Shown here: positions 23,820-35,329 of the stretch, piece by piece
Numbering within the stretch: the first letter of the stretch is position 1
Layout: each line of letters begins with the position of its first letter
DNA from: Casuarina equisetifolia
Lineage: Eukaryota; Streptophyta; Magnoliopsida; Fagales; Casuarinaceae
Assembly: GCA_028551475.1 (NCBI GenBank)
Contig: CM052354.1
Coordinates: 27,179,258-27,243,257 of the forward strand
Direction of reading: 5' to 3'
DNA: 64,000 nucleotides
Program-made: the position numbers and the translations under genes
Notes under the pieces: model-generated
Database searches by the model: none
What the model was told of the DNA's origin: nothing
Seen by the model: the letters and a program-made list of their open reading frames with translations, nothing else

Positions 23820-24970
23820 TTTTGGAACTTGTTATACCATTCCTGTTTACAAGTATGAAACACATTTCTTTCTGACTTAAGAGGATAATGTGATTACCAG
23901 ATGGTAGCTGGCTTCGTGAAGAAACAATACATTGCAAAAGTAGTAGCGGCATTCCCAGAGGATGAGGTATGTTTTTGTTTAAGCTTGCTGATATAGATAA
24001 TAGACATTCAAATGTGATGATCTCAAGATGATAAACCTTTCAGCATATTTCCATGTCTAGATATCATACTCTAATATGGAAGAAAAATTACATAAAAGAC
24101 TAAAGATACCCAGAAGAATAATTCGATTTTGCTAACAATGGATCATGAAAGCTCAGCATCCACTTGTTGAAAAGTTATGTTACCTGATATTCTACGGGGA
24201 GGACAAAAGGAAATGGATAACTGTGAATTCTTGAATAGGTTGTTAAGAAAGCTCATTTTCTTCTAGGATGATCAATGACAAATGAAATTGCTTACAATTA
24301 AATGTGGATATCAGCCATTGATTCCAATCATGTCTAATATCCATTTTTTCACATCGTGTGCGTAAGTTGTGTTTATTTAGATGTGAGGTGGTAGAGTGTG
24401 ATGTTTATAGACTTCCATGTTTTTTGCATGGGCATTGCAACTCTTCTCTCCCTCTCTCCAAGTTGGTGGTGGAGAATGTTCTGTAATTTTTAAAAATATC
24501 AGACTAGCTGTGGCATTATGTTTGTTGAGCTACTGTATAGTGATGAACTTCTTGAGGCATTTGTGCGTGGAAGACAGAGTAGTATATGAATCTTTAAGAA
24601 ATTCAGCCATATTCCAAACAATGTTCCAATTAATGTTGGTCAAGTTGATGGTCATTTAAATGCTTGACATTGTAAAAACCTCTTATGGGTTGGGTCTAAG
24701 ATAATGGGAAACATAAAGTAGAGCTGATACACAACAAATTGTTGCTTACTTATAAAATAGATGCACTTGCTTAGTATCTGTTGCTCATGATTCAGCTAAT
24801 CTTTTGTTTGTAAAATGTAATGGTATTTGGTTAAATCTTTATTCTTTTTTTTTCACTGTTTTACAATTACTATGAATCTTCTTTTCAGCAAATCATTGAT
24901 GCTAACATAGATTACATTGCTCGAAATTAGCATGGCAGAGGTGAGTAGTCTTATCAATCCTTTCTAGTGG
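23820..24970 (+). pseudogene. RNA pseudouridine synthase 7-like pseudogene, copy d
   Basis: Exon 23901-23966 is intact: 66 bp, AG acceptor, GTATG donor, encoding AGFVKKQYIAKVVAAFPEDE after two residues. A second exon from 24891 (QIIDANIDYIARN, then a TAG stop) to about 24942 corresponds to the DANxxYNAREGRST segment of the family. The exons before and after these are absent, so the copy cannot code for an enzyme. Confidence 0.8.
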
Positions 24971-25345
24971 CAGAACTATAGATGTTATTAACTGCCGAGA
25001 GGAAGAAAGGGAGGGAGGGAGTAAACTAAGATCAGCAATGAAAAGGAAGAGTATTCGTCCTAATTTGTTGTGAAACTAAGAGATTGTATCTTACATATTA
25101 GAGTTCGGCAACCCTGCAAGTACACATTTGACAGCTGGATGCTATGGAGTTAGACGAGTATGCCTGGCGCACTTATTATTTCTCTTTTATTCTACAATGT
25201 ATAAGTCAACTTGGCCCTCACGTAAAGAATTAAAAAAAAAAATAAAAATTCTTTGAATACAAGGCTTCTTACGCATGGGGTACAATGGGTCCACCTCATT
25301 TATAGTGGTTTAATAAGAAAATAAATAACTAAGATTCATTTAATC
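24970..25345. other. Spacer before the peptide-like gene
   Basis: Contains a purine-rich patch (about 25000-25020) and intron-like sequence. No coding signal. The right part resembles 57600-57700. Confidence 0.4.
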
Positions 25346-25736
25346 TTATGACTGTAAGTAAAGATGTAAAATTATCTTTTCAAAATATTTTACAAGCAAC
25401 TTACTCGATGGAAGCATCTACAATCCGCAAAGTTCCAAACTTAGGGCGGCGTAGCGAGTTAATGGGCCAGGCGTCTCATGGAGCCCACAAAGCCACTCGA
25501 GAAGAGTTCACCAGAGAGGATTCTGCTCGTAGGCCTAGGCAAGTGGTCGGTCGGATCCAGATGGGCCCCATGCTGACGCCGCCGGAACCGAACGAGGCCA
25601 CTTGGCTAAGTTTCTGGCAGAAAGCTTTTTACTGCGGGCGCCCGAACGGGGAGGGAAAGTGTTGGGCAAGTCCGGTGGTGCTCCGTTTGAAATTTCGAGC
25701 CCACTACACGTGGCTTGTCTTAACTGGTCCCTTATA

Positions 25737-25746
25737 CTATAAATAG
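25737..25746 (+). promoter_or_regulatory. TATA box of the small secreted-peptide gene
   Basis: CTATAAATAG lies 47 bp upstream of the ATG at 25793, a normal plant TATA-to-start spacing when the leader is short. The 300 bp upstream are GC-richer than the surroundings and partly resemble 57740-58010. Confidence 0.65.
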
Positions 25747-25792
25747 ATTGTCAAAATGCGAGAGGGAGCTAGGACTCTTACAGCAGCTCATC

Positions 25793-25988
25793 ATGGGTTT
25801 TACTTGGAAAGTGCTTCTCCTAGGGACCTCCATGCTTTTCCACATTTTCTTGGCTTTTGCAAAACCTGAAGCCTCAATGCCCCCCCCCCCCCCCGACTGA
25901 TGGGAGACGGTCCCTCCGCGGATTCGTGCCACCGTCCGGTCCCAATCGAGTGACTTACATTCCCGGACCTGGTACAAAAAAGATGTGA
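25793..25988 (+). CDS. Small secreted-peptide-like gene whose frame depends on a C homopolymer
   Basis: The ATG at 25793 opens MGFTWKVLLLGTSMLFHIFL followed by AFAKPEAS, a typical signal peptide with cleavage likely near AFA-KP. A run of 15 C (25880-25894) follows. As written, the frame then hits TGA at once (Pro5-Asp-stop), giving about 35 residues. With a run length of 14 or 17 the frame would instead continue through a basic segment (GRRSLRGF), a PPSGPN core and a PGPGTKK tail to TGA at 25986-25988. PPSGP-type cores near the C-terminus are known in IDA and PIP secreted signalling peptides, and xSGPN in CLE peptides, but I cannot place this in a family. It has a TATA box, signal peptide and short length as expected for a propeptide gene. 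It may be a frameshifted pseudogene or a sequence error in the homopolymer. Confidence 0.5.
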
Positions 25989-26700
25989 AGAAGCAAGGTG
26001 GCGATGCTGGGCAATCACTATCCCCTCCATCTGGTAGCAAAAGCTAGAACTTCAAATGATCTGAGTAACAAGATCAACTTTGAATGCGATCTTTTTATTA
26101 ATAATGTTGTACGCAAGTCTTGTATCTATTCGCGTCAGAAGAAATATTGCATCTCTTATCTCTTTGATCTCTTGTTCTTGTTGCATGACTTTGATTGTGT
26201 TGAAATAGCGAGATTCGACATACTTTTGCACGCATCAATCATTAAAATTTGTGCTCGCACTTTATATACAGGTATGCTTTGAAATAAGCCTTTTCATACG
26301 TACCAAAAGCTCAGATTTCTCAATTTCAAAAGTGCTTAAAGTGCACTCCGACTCCGGAACAGTAATCATATACTTAAATGCTGAACTGGTTTAATTTTTC
26401 AGTTTCAAACAAGGCCTTAACAAGGAAAAGTGCTTCCGGGCTCCCAAAGTCAAACGATGTGAAAGCCCATTTTTCTATGTTCGACGATACTCAAGCTTGA
26501 TCCCGCGCTTCCTACCGATCACCCTCTCACTGATTCTGTCGCTATCTCCAAGCTCGCCTCAGGCCAACGCTCGGGTCCCTCCACGCCTTCCGCCGCCTGC
26601 GCAACTCTCCTCTGCATCTTCGCTCTGGACCCGTCGCTTTCGTGTCCCTTCCTCTTCGACCTCCATAAAAACAACTATATCTTTTAGTATTTCACAGTCC
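25989..26700. other. Peptide gene 3' flank and an unassigned GC-richer segment
   Basis: 26000-26480 has no coding signal. From about 26500 to 26700 the sequence is GC-richer and open on the plus strand in more than one frame (for example a Ser/Pro-rich 69-residue frame at 26497), with no family I recognise. At about 26700 it passes abruptly into pseudouridine synthase intron sequence. Confidence 0.4.
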
Positions 26701-28256
26701 TCCTGAAAATGATTGCCTGACATCGTAAATGATTCTTGAAGAAATTGAACCATATTCTGAACAGGGTTCCTATTGATCTCGGTCAAGTTGGTGGTCATTT
26801 ACATGCCTGACATCGTAAAAAATTCTTATTGGTTGGAACCGAGATAATGGCAATTGTTGCTTGCTTATAAAAATAGATGAACTTGCTTACCGTCTCTTGT
26901 TCATGATTCTGTTAATCTTTGGTTTGCAAAATCTAGTGTTATTGGTGGTGGAATGCCAGTAAGTGTCACTCTGTTCCCTGCTTAAATCTCTATTCTTTTT
27001 TCCCTGTTTCACAATTAATATGAATCTTCTTTTCAGCAAATCATTGATGCTAACATGGATCAACAATGGTTGAGAAGGAAGGAGCAAAGCAAAGGTGAGT
27101 AGTTTTGTCAATCCTTACTAGTAGCAGAACTATAGACGTTGTTAACTGTGGCGACGAAGAAAGGGAAAGAAAAAAAAGGTGAAAAAGACGAGAATGAAAA
27201 GGGGCAAGTGGGTGGTGTTGGCTTGAACTGTAGAATCACATCATTCTCTGAAGTCCACTTTTGATGATAAATGTCTAAATGAATATGAAAGGAACTCTGG
27301 TGATGACTTTAGCACTGACACTGTGTGTACAAGAGTTTAAGGGACCTTCTCTTTTGATGAGATATTCAAATGTGGTTTGCTATTACTCGTGACTCATAAA
27401 AGATGAAATATATTGTAAATGTAATTCAAGTTTTTGGTTCCTTCATTTGTAAGATTCTTGGTTATGTTATAATGAGAAACTTACAGTGTTAGTTCTAATT
27501 TCTTTTTTGTGCTTTTCATTATTAATTGTTGAGTCAAAATTATTAGTAAGAGACAAAATTGAATTTTTGCATGTAAGGGCATAATTATATTTTGACAAGT
27601 ATGTATATTTGCTTATAAATATGAGGCTTTGGGAAATCTTAGATGAGTGTATATCATTGACTAAGCCATTAAGTAATCAAAATGAGAGAGCTAGAGATGA
27701 AAAAAAGAACTTTTCTACTAACTCTTTAATGTATGAAAGATCAAAATCAATGATAAACCATTGTCAGGTAAATAAACATTTACCTGTTACTTCAAGCTTA
27801 TTTATAATTGAGACTACAGTACTTTGTTTATGTTACCGACAACTTAAAAAATGCTTCCATTGATATCCTTTCAATTTCCAATTTCTCTTATGAGAAAGTG
27901 AACGGTGATTGTCATTCCCATCATGATTGAGGACCTATTTGCTTGAGAGTGCACTACCTTGTCTTAACATGTTAATAAAGCATGATTCATTCAATTATCA
28001 CTGGTTTTTCAAAAATTAATTAAAAGTGTTGCCACCGACATTTTTGTATGAACAACATGAAAAGTTGACTCTCAGGATTATGCACAAATATGCTTTAACT
28101 TTTTTCTCTATAGCCCAAAAAAGGGGGCAATCCTCCTATGATTATATTTCATTACTTATGATGCGTATAAACAGCGTTTCTGGCTGCACCGCGTTAGATG
28201 CTCCGGACCTGGATGGACCTATGAATGCCCATATCCAGACTGGGTATCACTAAGTT
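26700..28256 (+). pseudogene. RNA pseudouridine synthase 7-like pseudogene, copy e
   Basis: Exon from 27039 reads QIIDANMD, then diverges, with a GTGAG donor near 27092. A short remnant near 27235-27330 matches the SLKSTFYDKCLNEYE region. The last exon (about 28155-28256) reads WLHRVRCSGPGWTYECPYPD followed by WVSLS-stop, without internal stops. The exons carrying the catalytic Asp and the TKFTRI motif are missing. Confidence 0.78.
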
Positions 28257-28259
28257 AAC

Positions 28260-29245
28260 CATTCTTTTGCCTCTTCTCCATTTCTTCTTCTTTAATTCAT
28301 GTTCTCAGAATTGCATTCCTCTCCTCTTCTCAGAGGAAGTGAAAATTTGAAACTTGGGTTAACCTTGTTTACTGAAGAATATGGTAATTAGTCAGAGCAG
28401 TGTGAAGACAAACAATGCCCGATTCTTTCTCCAGATTCAGCTTTTTGCTCTTGCTAGACGGCCATTAAAGTGCGTGGACAACGACGGAAAACAATTCCAC
28501 TTTGGCTGTATGTCATTCTTAATGTACTTGATTAGCAAAGGTATTATAAACATATACTGATAGGCCGACCAACGCTTCGACTGTATTGAGCCGCGTGTAA
28601 TTCCATTGCATCGCCAATTTAATCAGCATGAAAGTTAAACCTTTATCACCTTTTTGGCTAATGCGTGGACTTCTGTGAAAGCTTTGAATCCTTTTCAATG
28701 TTTTTGCCCCTTTTCAGCGAATCTCAAATGTCGCCCACCTAACACCGGTTTGGCTGCCCTGATTCAATGATTTTCCTAAGCGGAAGTCGGTGAGTTCTTG
28801 CTATTTAATTGGCAAGACATTCTCCACACGATCTCCATCAAAGATCCCACGATCTGCCAAAGCGTTAAACACAGCACAACTCACTAGAGTTCATGGAGAA
28901 CTTTTGAATTCAATTGGTCAAAAATCAAGAATTGTCTCAATTATTGCTTGTTGGGTTTCAGAACACAAAAAGGAATTCTTGCTGAAGAAGAAATCCAACA
29001 CTCACTGGTTTGGCCGTCGGATCCATTTGATTATTAACAAAAAAAGATAACATATACAATGGGGATAGTGGTCTCTTTAATCACAAGCATTACATATGGC
29101 ATCTTCTCCCCATTGTTGGCGGTGGGAAGCAAATGCAGGCAACTTGAACAAAAGGCATCAACCTTTGACGGTCTAAATTGAGGAACATCTACAGGCTTGA
29201 GGACGGTCCAAACTAAAGTAGATTCAACGGTTGACATTTTCTCGA
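28260..29245. repeat. Downstream spacer block, second copy
   Basis: Same order of landmarks as 19870-20946, ending in the GACGGTCTAAATTGAGG segment. No gene. Confidence 0.75.
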
Positions 29246-32200
29246 TAGTCTTAATAAATAAGTTTCTATGTACTATAAGCGGTTGAAGTAATATAGAACT
29301 ACAAATTCGGTCATTCCATTATCCCCGAGCACTTGAGCATTCTAGGAAGTTGACGGCAGCTTGGTATTTGACAATAAAAAGCAGAACATGCAAGGAAAAA
29401 GTAAGGCTACGAACCCTAGAGCTGAGTTGGAGAGACCAACTTTGAACTCATTCGACATTATGGACAAAATCTGGAATTCTCCACTATCAGTTCATGTATC
29501 AGTTTCTTGTCTTCTTTGCCATTCATGACGACAGAAAGCACCCAATTCCCTTTGTGTACCAATCACGCATAAAGTTACCAACCTGAGATAGACATTATCA
29601 CGTGTTCGTTGGCCTAAAATATGAAAATTCTAAGCCACTTTCATGTGCTGCTTAGGCACTATCTGTGATATCATGGTAAAATTTACTTTGGCTGTATTCA
29701 CCAACAAAATAATTAGTTTTTAAGGAAAAAGCAGACCACTTATTAAATATAAACTTGCTTTTGCTACCAAATGATGACATACAAACGCATATATATAATG
29801 TGAATAGGTTAAGTAATAAGTGTTAGTTTATTGGCTGTTAACCTTTTCTTAGGTATCATTATGTGGATTTGCCCCTTTGGAGCTTAGATTCGGACTTGCT
29901 ATCACGTGAAAGTATTAGAAAACCTTATCATTCTTTCAACAACTACTTTCTCGTGGCCTGTTTTGCAAATCAAGGATATGGGTGTGAATAATTAACGAGT
30001 CCCATTTTTGTCCTAATGGAGTGTGACCTGGCTATTTAAATTATTGATTCCAATCATCTTTCTGATGGAAGTGACCACTACCATGCATTTAGTTATTTCT
30101 TTTCCCTTGTAATTATAAACTTAACATGCAACAATCTCATCTTTTCAGGTTTTCAACGTGCCACCTACGTGCACGAATAACAAACTGACGAAGTTCCTCC
30201 TCGTGTTGCCAAAGTCATTCCAAAACTGGAGCACGAATATCCTCTCTCATGAGCCACTGGCAAGCTTTGTAGGGAGCCTATCCACTTACAAATGGGACTT
30301 CAATTAGAGGTTGTTAGGAATTTGTTGGCACAATTCTCTCACAAGGGATCAAAGCACACATACACACACATGCCAACACAAGAGATTTTAAGGGTTCGGA
30401 ACAACAATGTCTTACTCCCTCTTCTTCTACTAAAAGATTCAATTATTACAACTTCAATCTTTTGACAAAGAAAAAGACTGAGAAACTCTCTCAACCTTAA
30501 CTTTATAATACTCAGCAAACAATCCAACACTTGGTTATTAGTATTACTGCTTAGGTTCTTCTATATCTCCCTAAGAATTACATAGACTCCTTTTTATAAG
30601 CCTTCTAACTCCCACAGGTTGGTTCTCTAACCAATATGGAACACACAATTTTTCTCTTCTAATTCTTGTGGGACAAGAACTATTTCTTTTCCTAATCCAT
30701 GTAAAACATGGACTCCTAAATCATGCGGAACTCCTTTGAGAATTTGAGTCGCATCCAACATATGTCCTATGGCGACAACACCGGTGAAGGAGGAGAAAGC
30801 TTGGCATCCGCAGCTTCCTGGCAACACAGCAACAGCAAGTTGTGCCCTCCTTATGGCATGGCTTTAGGATTTCCAAACCTAAATGCACAACAGCACAACG
30901 GGGGATGGACCGCATCATGCAGGTGCCCCTACTATTGGGCCAGTTATGTTGTACGACCTAGGCCTAACAAGCCAGTCCATTCTCATAGCTAAAAAAAGAG
31001 GCCACCTAAAGCCTTAAGCCCAAAAAACCCAATTTTAGAGGTAATAATAGAACCAAGAAACAAATGGGCCTACAGCCCATAATGTTGGTCTTACTTCTTA
31101 TCTGGCTCTTAATACTAATGCAAGTTTGTCACCCCCATCGGGAGGTAGCATTTATGGACAAGTTCCTGAACCCACCGTTTAGGCCCAAAATAATTTCAAC
31201 AGTACATGAGTTTTATGATTTAAACCATAGACTTGTTGCAATCTATATGAGCATGATCCGTACTATTTTTATCTTGCACACCACTTGGATTATTGATTTA
31301 AGAGTAAGTGATCACATCACTTAGGATTTAACTTTTTTACATTTTCATTATTTATGTATATCATATCTTTCCCTAAAACTACATGATGTTGTTAGAAAAT
31401 CTAGCCTTAAACAAAGTTGTTTTGCAAGATCAAAGCATCAAATATAAAGTGAAAATGGGTTTTGAGTTTGAGAATAACTAGTTAGAAATCATACCATTTT
31501 CTCCATTTCTTTTGCTGTAAGATGGCTTTAAGCCTTTCTCTCTATTATCTCCAAACTAGCTCGATGAGATAGCATAGATTATCACAAAATGTAAAAGTAA
31601 GTGGAGGTGAAAGTGAACTGTAGAAAGAGCCTCATGCTGTGAACAATGTTTTTCAAGTGTGTTGTTTAAAGTGCAAGTGTGTGTTTTGTGTATTAAATGG
31701 GCCCGATCTCGATGGCATGGCAAAATGGCTTTAGGGCATTTGTCCACTAACAAATGCAGTGAAATAGAACATAACCACCTCCATTAAATTCTTCCTATAG
31801 CAAATTACAATACATAAATGTGAAAAGCTAGAGAGGGGACTTAGCCAATTAGAGAATGTGTCCATATAAATAGATTAACTCATCACAAACTATAAGATGG
31901 ACAAAGGCTTACACTTAATAATAACAAATAAGTAATAAAGGTCTATAAATGTGTACACTATGTGCATAACCATAATGGAACAACAAATACATCGACTAGC
32001 CACGACAAGGAATTTTAGTTTATGCTCATTAATATAAGCTCACATTATATGGTCTCATACAATGAGCCAACAAATGTGTCACACTAGATGCATTAGAGTT
32101 TTTATGCCCAACCCAAAAATCAAGCTTAACAATATACTATACATTCCCCAATTTATTACAACCTTATATTTGTAGATTGACTTGCTAGAGAGAACAATTC

Positions 32201-32430
32201 TTTTGCTTTTTTTTTTTTTGTGTGCTTAATGATTATTTGATTATTTTAGTTTTTTCTTTCAAATATTATAACACACACCCAATTCATTGTTGAAGTCCTC
32301 ACTAACTTATCACTAAACTAACTAGTTGAGTGACTTTAAGATTATTTAACTAAGGAGCTAATTGGGTTAAGTAGGGTTAAAGATGCATTATATTATTTGT
32401 CCTCTTCTTCCTTTTTCCTAAGGATTTTAC
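29246..32430. other. 3.2 kb without a recognised gene
   Basis: 29470-29770 still belongs to the duplicated spacer (compare 37480-37740 and 58020-58230). Around 30170-30245 is the segment shared with 9430-9500. 30590-30990 has several overlapping short open frames but no domain I recognise. 32240-32400 resembles 10510-10640, immediately upstream of PiC-1, so the left boundary of the PiC-1 fragment falls inside a dispersed repeat. Confidence 0.45.
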
Positions 32431-32439
32431 TTTTAGGGC

Positions 32440-32535
32440 TTTGATCTTTTTCAATTCATATACATATACTCTACAACAAAATGGAATAATTGAATGCAAA
32501 CATCCACACATTAGATGTAATGGCTATCTTAATGT
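32440..32535 (+). pseudogene. Short Copia integrase relic
   Basis: The plus strand reads YTLQQNGIIECKHPHI, matching the PQQNGIxExKHRHI segment at the end of the Copia integrase core. No further coding sequence is recognisable on either side. Confidence 0.55.
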
Positions 32536-34030
32536 GTTTAAGCCAATATGCATGTATCATTATTAACTCTTTTTTTTTTGTTATTAAGATGAATGTATCA
32601 TTATTAACTCTTTTTTTTGTGAAATGATAAATTTTATTAATAAAAATTAAAATACAAAAGCATAGAGTAATATCTTAGTATTACAAAAATTGTTGCGTCT
32701 CTAAAAAGATGAAAATTAAAAGCTTTTAGATCCTACTTTAAAATAACATTTATTTTGAGAGGATTTTATACTTTTTAACAAATAAACTCTTTTTCGTATT
32801 GCTTTCTTTACTTTGCCAACAAAATAAAAATATCAGTTATTTCTCCTTCAAAGCATCTATTGTTCCATTCAGCTCATATATAATAAATATATGTTAAACA
32901 ATATAACTTAAGAAGTATAATAACCATATCTCTTCCTTTAATTGTTTAGATGATCCATTTTCAATATTAGCTCTTACCATATAAACTATGTGCCTGCTAT
33001 GCCTTTAGGAGACATCACTCCATTTGAGAGGTAATTTGGTAAGCTTCTTATCATAAGGCATCTTTAAGTTTTTAGATGCTATTAGTATGCCACAACATTG
33101 GACATACCTGACAAGTTTAGTCATTGCATTATCTTTTATATTTTCACATGTGATCCTCTCTGGTAGAAGGTATATTATCTTTTTGATCCCACCAAATAAA
33201 GTTTTTTTATAACTAAGGATGTTATCTTTCACAAGGATGATTTTCCTTTTTCTCAAGTCTCTTCACTTATAGCTTTGAATAATCAACCTACTTTATTAGG
33301 CCTATGAAACAACTCGAAGCATGGGTCTAGCTTATTGATCCTTTTCAAAAATCCCACCTGAATACATTTTTTTTATTTTTTTTTTCACCGACAAAAATTC
33401 CCCCTGCTCAAAAAAAGAAAATATAAAATATATATATATATATATTTTCGAGCACGGATTTTTTGGTCCAAGTGTATCTTGTTTTTACTGCGAATTATTT
33501 TCCTTGGTTGACGATAGTGGTAGGTTTGCCAATATTTGCGGGTTCTTTCATTTTCTTTCTTCCTCGTAGAGGAAATAAGATAATTAGGCCTAGTTGTGCC
33601 ATTTGATAATGCATACATTGTTGGGTCTTTTTCTAATTCACGTACCAAACTTTGAGCCTCTAGAGACCACAGACAAGTAATCTAACCTCGCTACCATTGG
33701 CGACCCCTTGACCTAGACACCACAAACGACTCACCAAGTGTATCAACCGAGGCCTCTAAACTCGCAGTCTTCCTTACAACCGCATTGCCCCTCAAGTCAT
33801 GCATCTCACCATTTTATATAGATCTTTGACTACATATGTTCCATCTTACCCTTGCCTTCCTTAGCATCTTTTTACCCTATCTCATAGTATTTTCTTTTGA
33901 ACAATGTAACCCTCCCCATCTTTATTTCACTACATCAATCTCTTTCATTAAAAAAAAAAATCTCTACCATTCATGAACTATTAAGATGAGAATATAGAAA
34001 TGAAGAATTAACAATATACTGAATATTTCA
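32536..34030. other. AT-rich 1.5 kb without a recognised gene
   Basis: Runs of A and T, a short TA microsatellite (about 33428-33447) and short frames only. No LINE reverse transcriptase or other domain was found. Confidence 0.45.
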
Positions 34031-34112
34031 TTGTTGTTTTACATATTCTTTTACACGAGTGGTCTACCAAGAAAACAAGAAAAAGAAGAAAGTAAAAAAA
34101 ATGGTTGGAAGG

Positions 34113-34120
34113 TTTTTTTT

Positions 34121-34151
<31 letters not shown>

Positions 34152-34157
34152 GGGGGG
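34113..34157. repeat. Poly-T (18) followed by poly-G (27) in the PiC-2 promoter
   Basis: An uninterrupted run of 18 T (34113-34130) abuts an uninterrupted run of 27 G (34131-34157). The paralogous promoter of PiC-3 (about 62360-62435) has ordinary sequence here. Such a G run could form quadruplexes. It could also be an assembly or sequencing artefact. Confidence 0.85.
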
Positions 34158-34159
34158 AC

Positions 34160-34915
34160 GAATTCCTCACGTAACGTGTCATAAAAGAGAGAGCCCGGAA
34201 GCCGGAGTGTGCAGTTTGAAGAGTCATACTAATTGGATTCTCACTTTCCAAATGCACTTGAGGAAGTGAGAGAAAGGATCAGAAACTTGAGCGCCAAAAT
34301 ATTTTTACAGAAATGTCTCTCCACGATGACTCGCAATTCCTGTATCCTGTTGACGATGATTGACTAATCTAATCTAATTATTATTTTATTTGAAAACTAA
34401 TTATATCTTTTTTAATAGAGAATTATATTTTATCTAAATAATTTTATTTTTTTGGATAAAAAATTATGTCTCATCTAAATTAGTTGTCAGTCATAACATA
34501 AATTACATTATATATATATATATATGGCTTGTTAGCTTACTTTTTATAACATAAGTCAAAGTAGTAGATCTCTGATTTTTCCTTATAACATTATTAAGTT
34601 TAATCCTTGTTAATGCAATATTAGTCATATATTTTACATTACCTTTGTATTTCTAAAGTTTTTCACATTCTTGCCTTCCTGTTCTATTCTTCTTCTTCCT
34701 CGTTATTGGAGAAAACGAATTCGTTTGTTCTGAACAGGTTGAGGTCGCCGAGTCCTCATGAGTTTCGTGGTTCCGGCACCGAAAGAAAGCATCGAGATGC
34801 ACTCGCTAGCTTTCTATGCGGCATGCACGGTCGGTGGATCCTTAGTTGTAGTCTCACCCACATTGCCATCACTCCCTTTGACGTTGTCAAGTACAATATG
34901 CACTATCCTTGAGCA
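34160..34915 (+). pseudogene. Phosphate-carrier pseudogene PiC-2, 5' part
   Basis: The promoter and leader (34030-34312) resemble those of PiC-3. The start codon (34313) opens MSLHDD, then the copy is interrupted by an AT-rich segment (34345-34672). After it, the second half of exon 1 resumes and reads FVVPAPKESIEMHSLAFYAA then CTVGG, the first helix of the carrier. A 1-base deletion near 34845 shifts the frame, and the text continues as SCSLTHIAITPFDVVKYNM, which contains the PxD part of the mitochondrial-carrier signature. It stops at about 34915 against Copia gag sequence. It lacks the intron that PiC-3 has after KESIE. Confidence 0.85.
34345..34672. other. AT-rich insertion in PiC-2 exon 1
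   Basis: About 330 bp, strongly AT-rich with short internal repeats of ATTTTATCTAAAT-type words and a TA microsatellite (about 34511-34526). It is absent from PiC-3 at the matching position. No clear terminal inverted repeat or target duplication was seen. Confidence 0.55.
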
Positions 34916-35228
34916 TCGCCCAGATCCCAGCTCTCGAGGCTGGGAGACCGAGTGCACAAGCCAGGTCTTCAGGGTGGCTTGGCACTGGTCGCATTTTTGG
35001 GATTCCTCTCTATCGCCGGCTGGACGGGACAATTTTCCCGTAAGAAAGGCAAGTTTGTCACGAGGGAGGAAGACGGTGCGGACCTGCTTGCTCCAGATCC
35101 CCTAATTTGCCTCACCGAGCAATTTCTGTGGAATGATACTGATCGGTTCCAAATCAGCGGGAGTGAGAAGGTAGGGGTTGCAGGCAGTAGTGTGGGCAGA
35201 TGAAGTAGCCGAAGTGGAGTTGGAAGAG
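34916..35228 (-). pseudogene. Copia gag N-terminal fragment (TE4)
   Basis: The minus strand reads a Ser/Thr-rich leader, then NPYLLTPADLEP, then IWSKQVRTVFLPRDKLAFLT and a segment corresponding to the CDAxxLSWLxNSVS block (QATLKTWLVHSVS). These are the gag N-terminal and UBN2 domains of plant Copia elements. It is cut off at the PiC-2 junction and has no LTR on either side. Confidence 0.75.
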
Positions 35229-35329
35229 GGATTCTTAGCAATAAGTTATAAAGCTTGAGATCTTTTATTCTTAAATTTGATATCTAAATTTAAGATTGAA
35301 GACATGCATAAATAAAATTTAAAAAATAA

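Noticed and set aside
25348..25746. 132-codon open frame upstream of the peptide gene
   Set aside because: It overlaps the presumed promoter and TATA box, and its counterpart at 57720-58010 does not keep the frame.
33005..33256. Lys-rich 83-codon minus-strand frame considered as a LINE remnant
   Set aside because: No reverse-transcriptase or endonuclease motif and no poly-A tail with target duplication.
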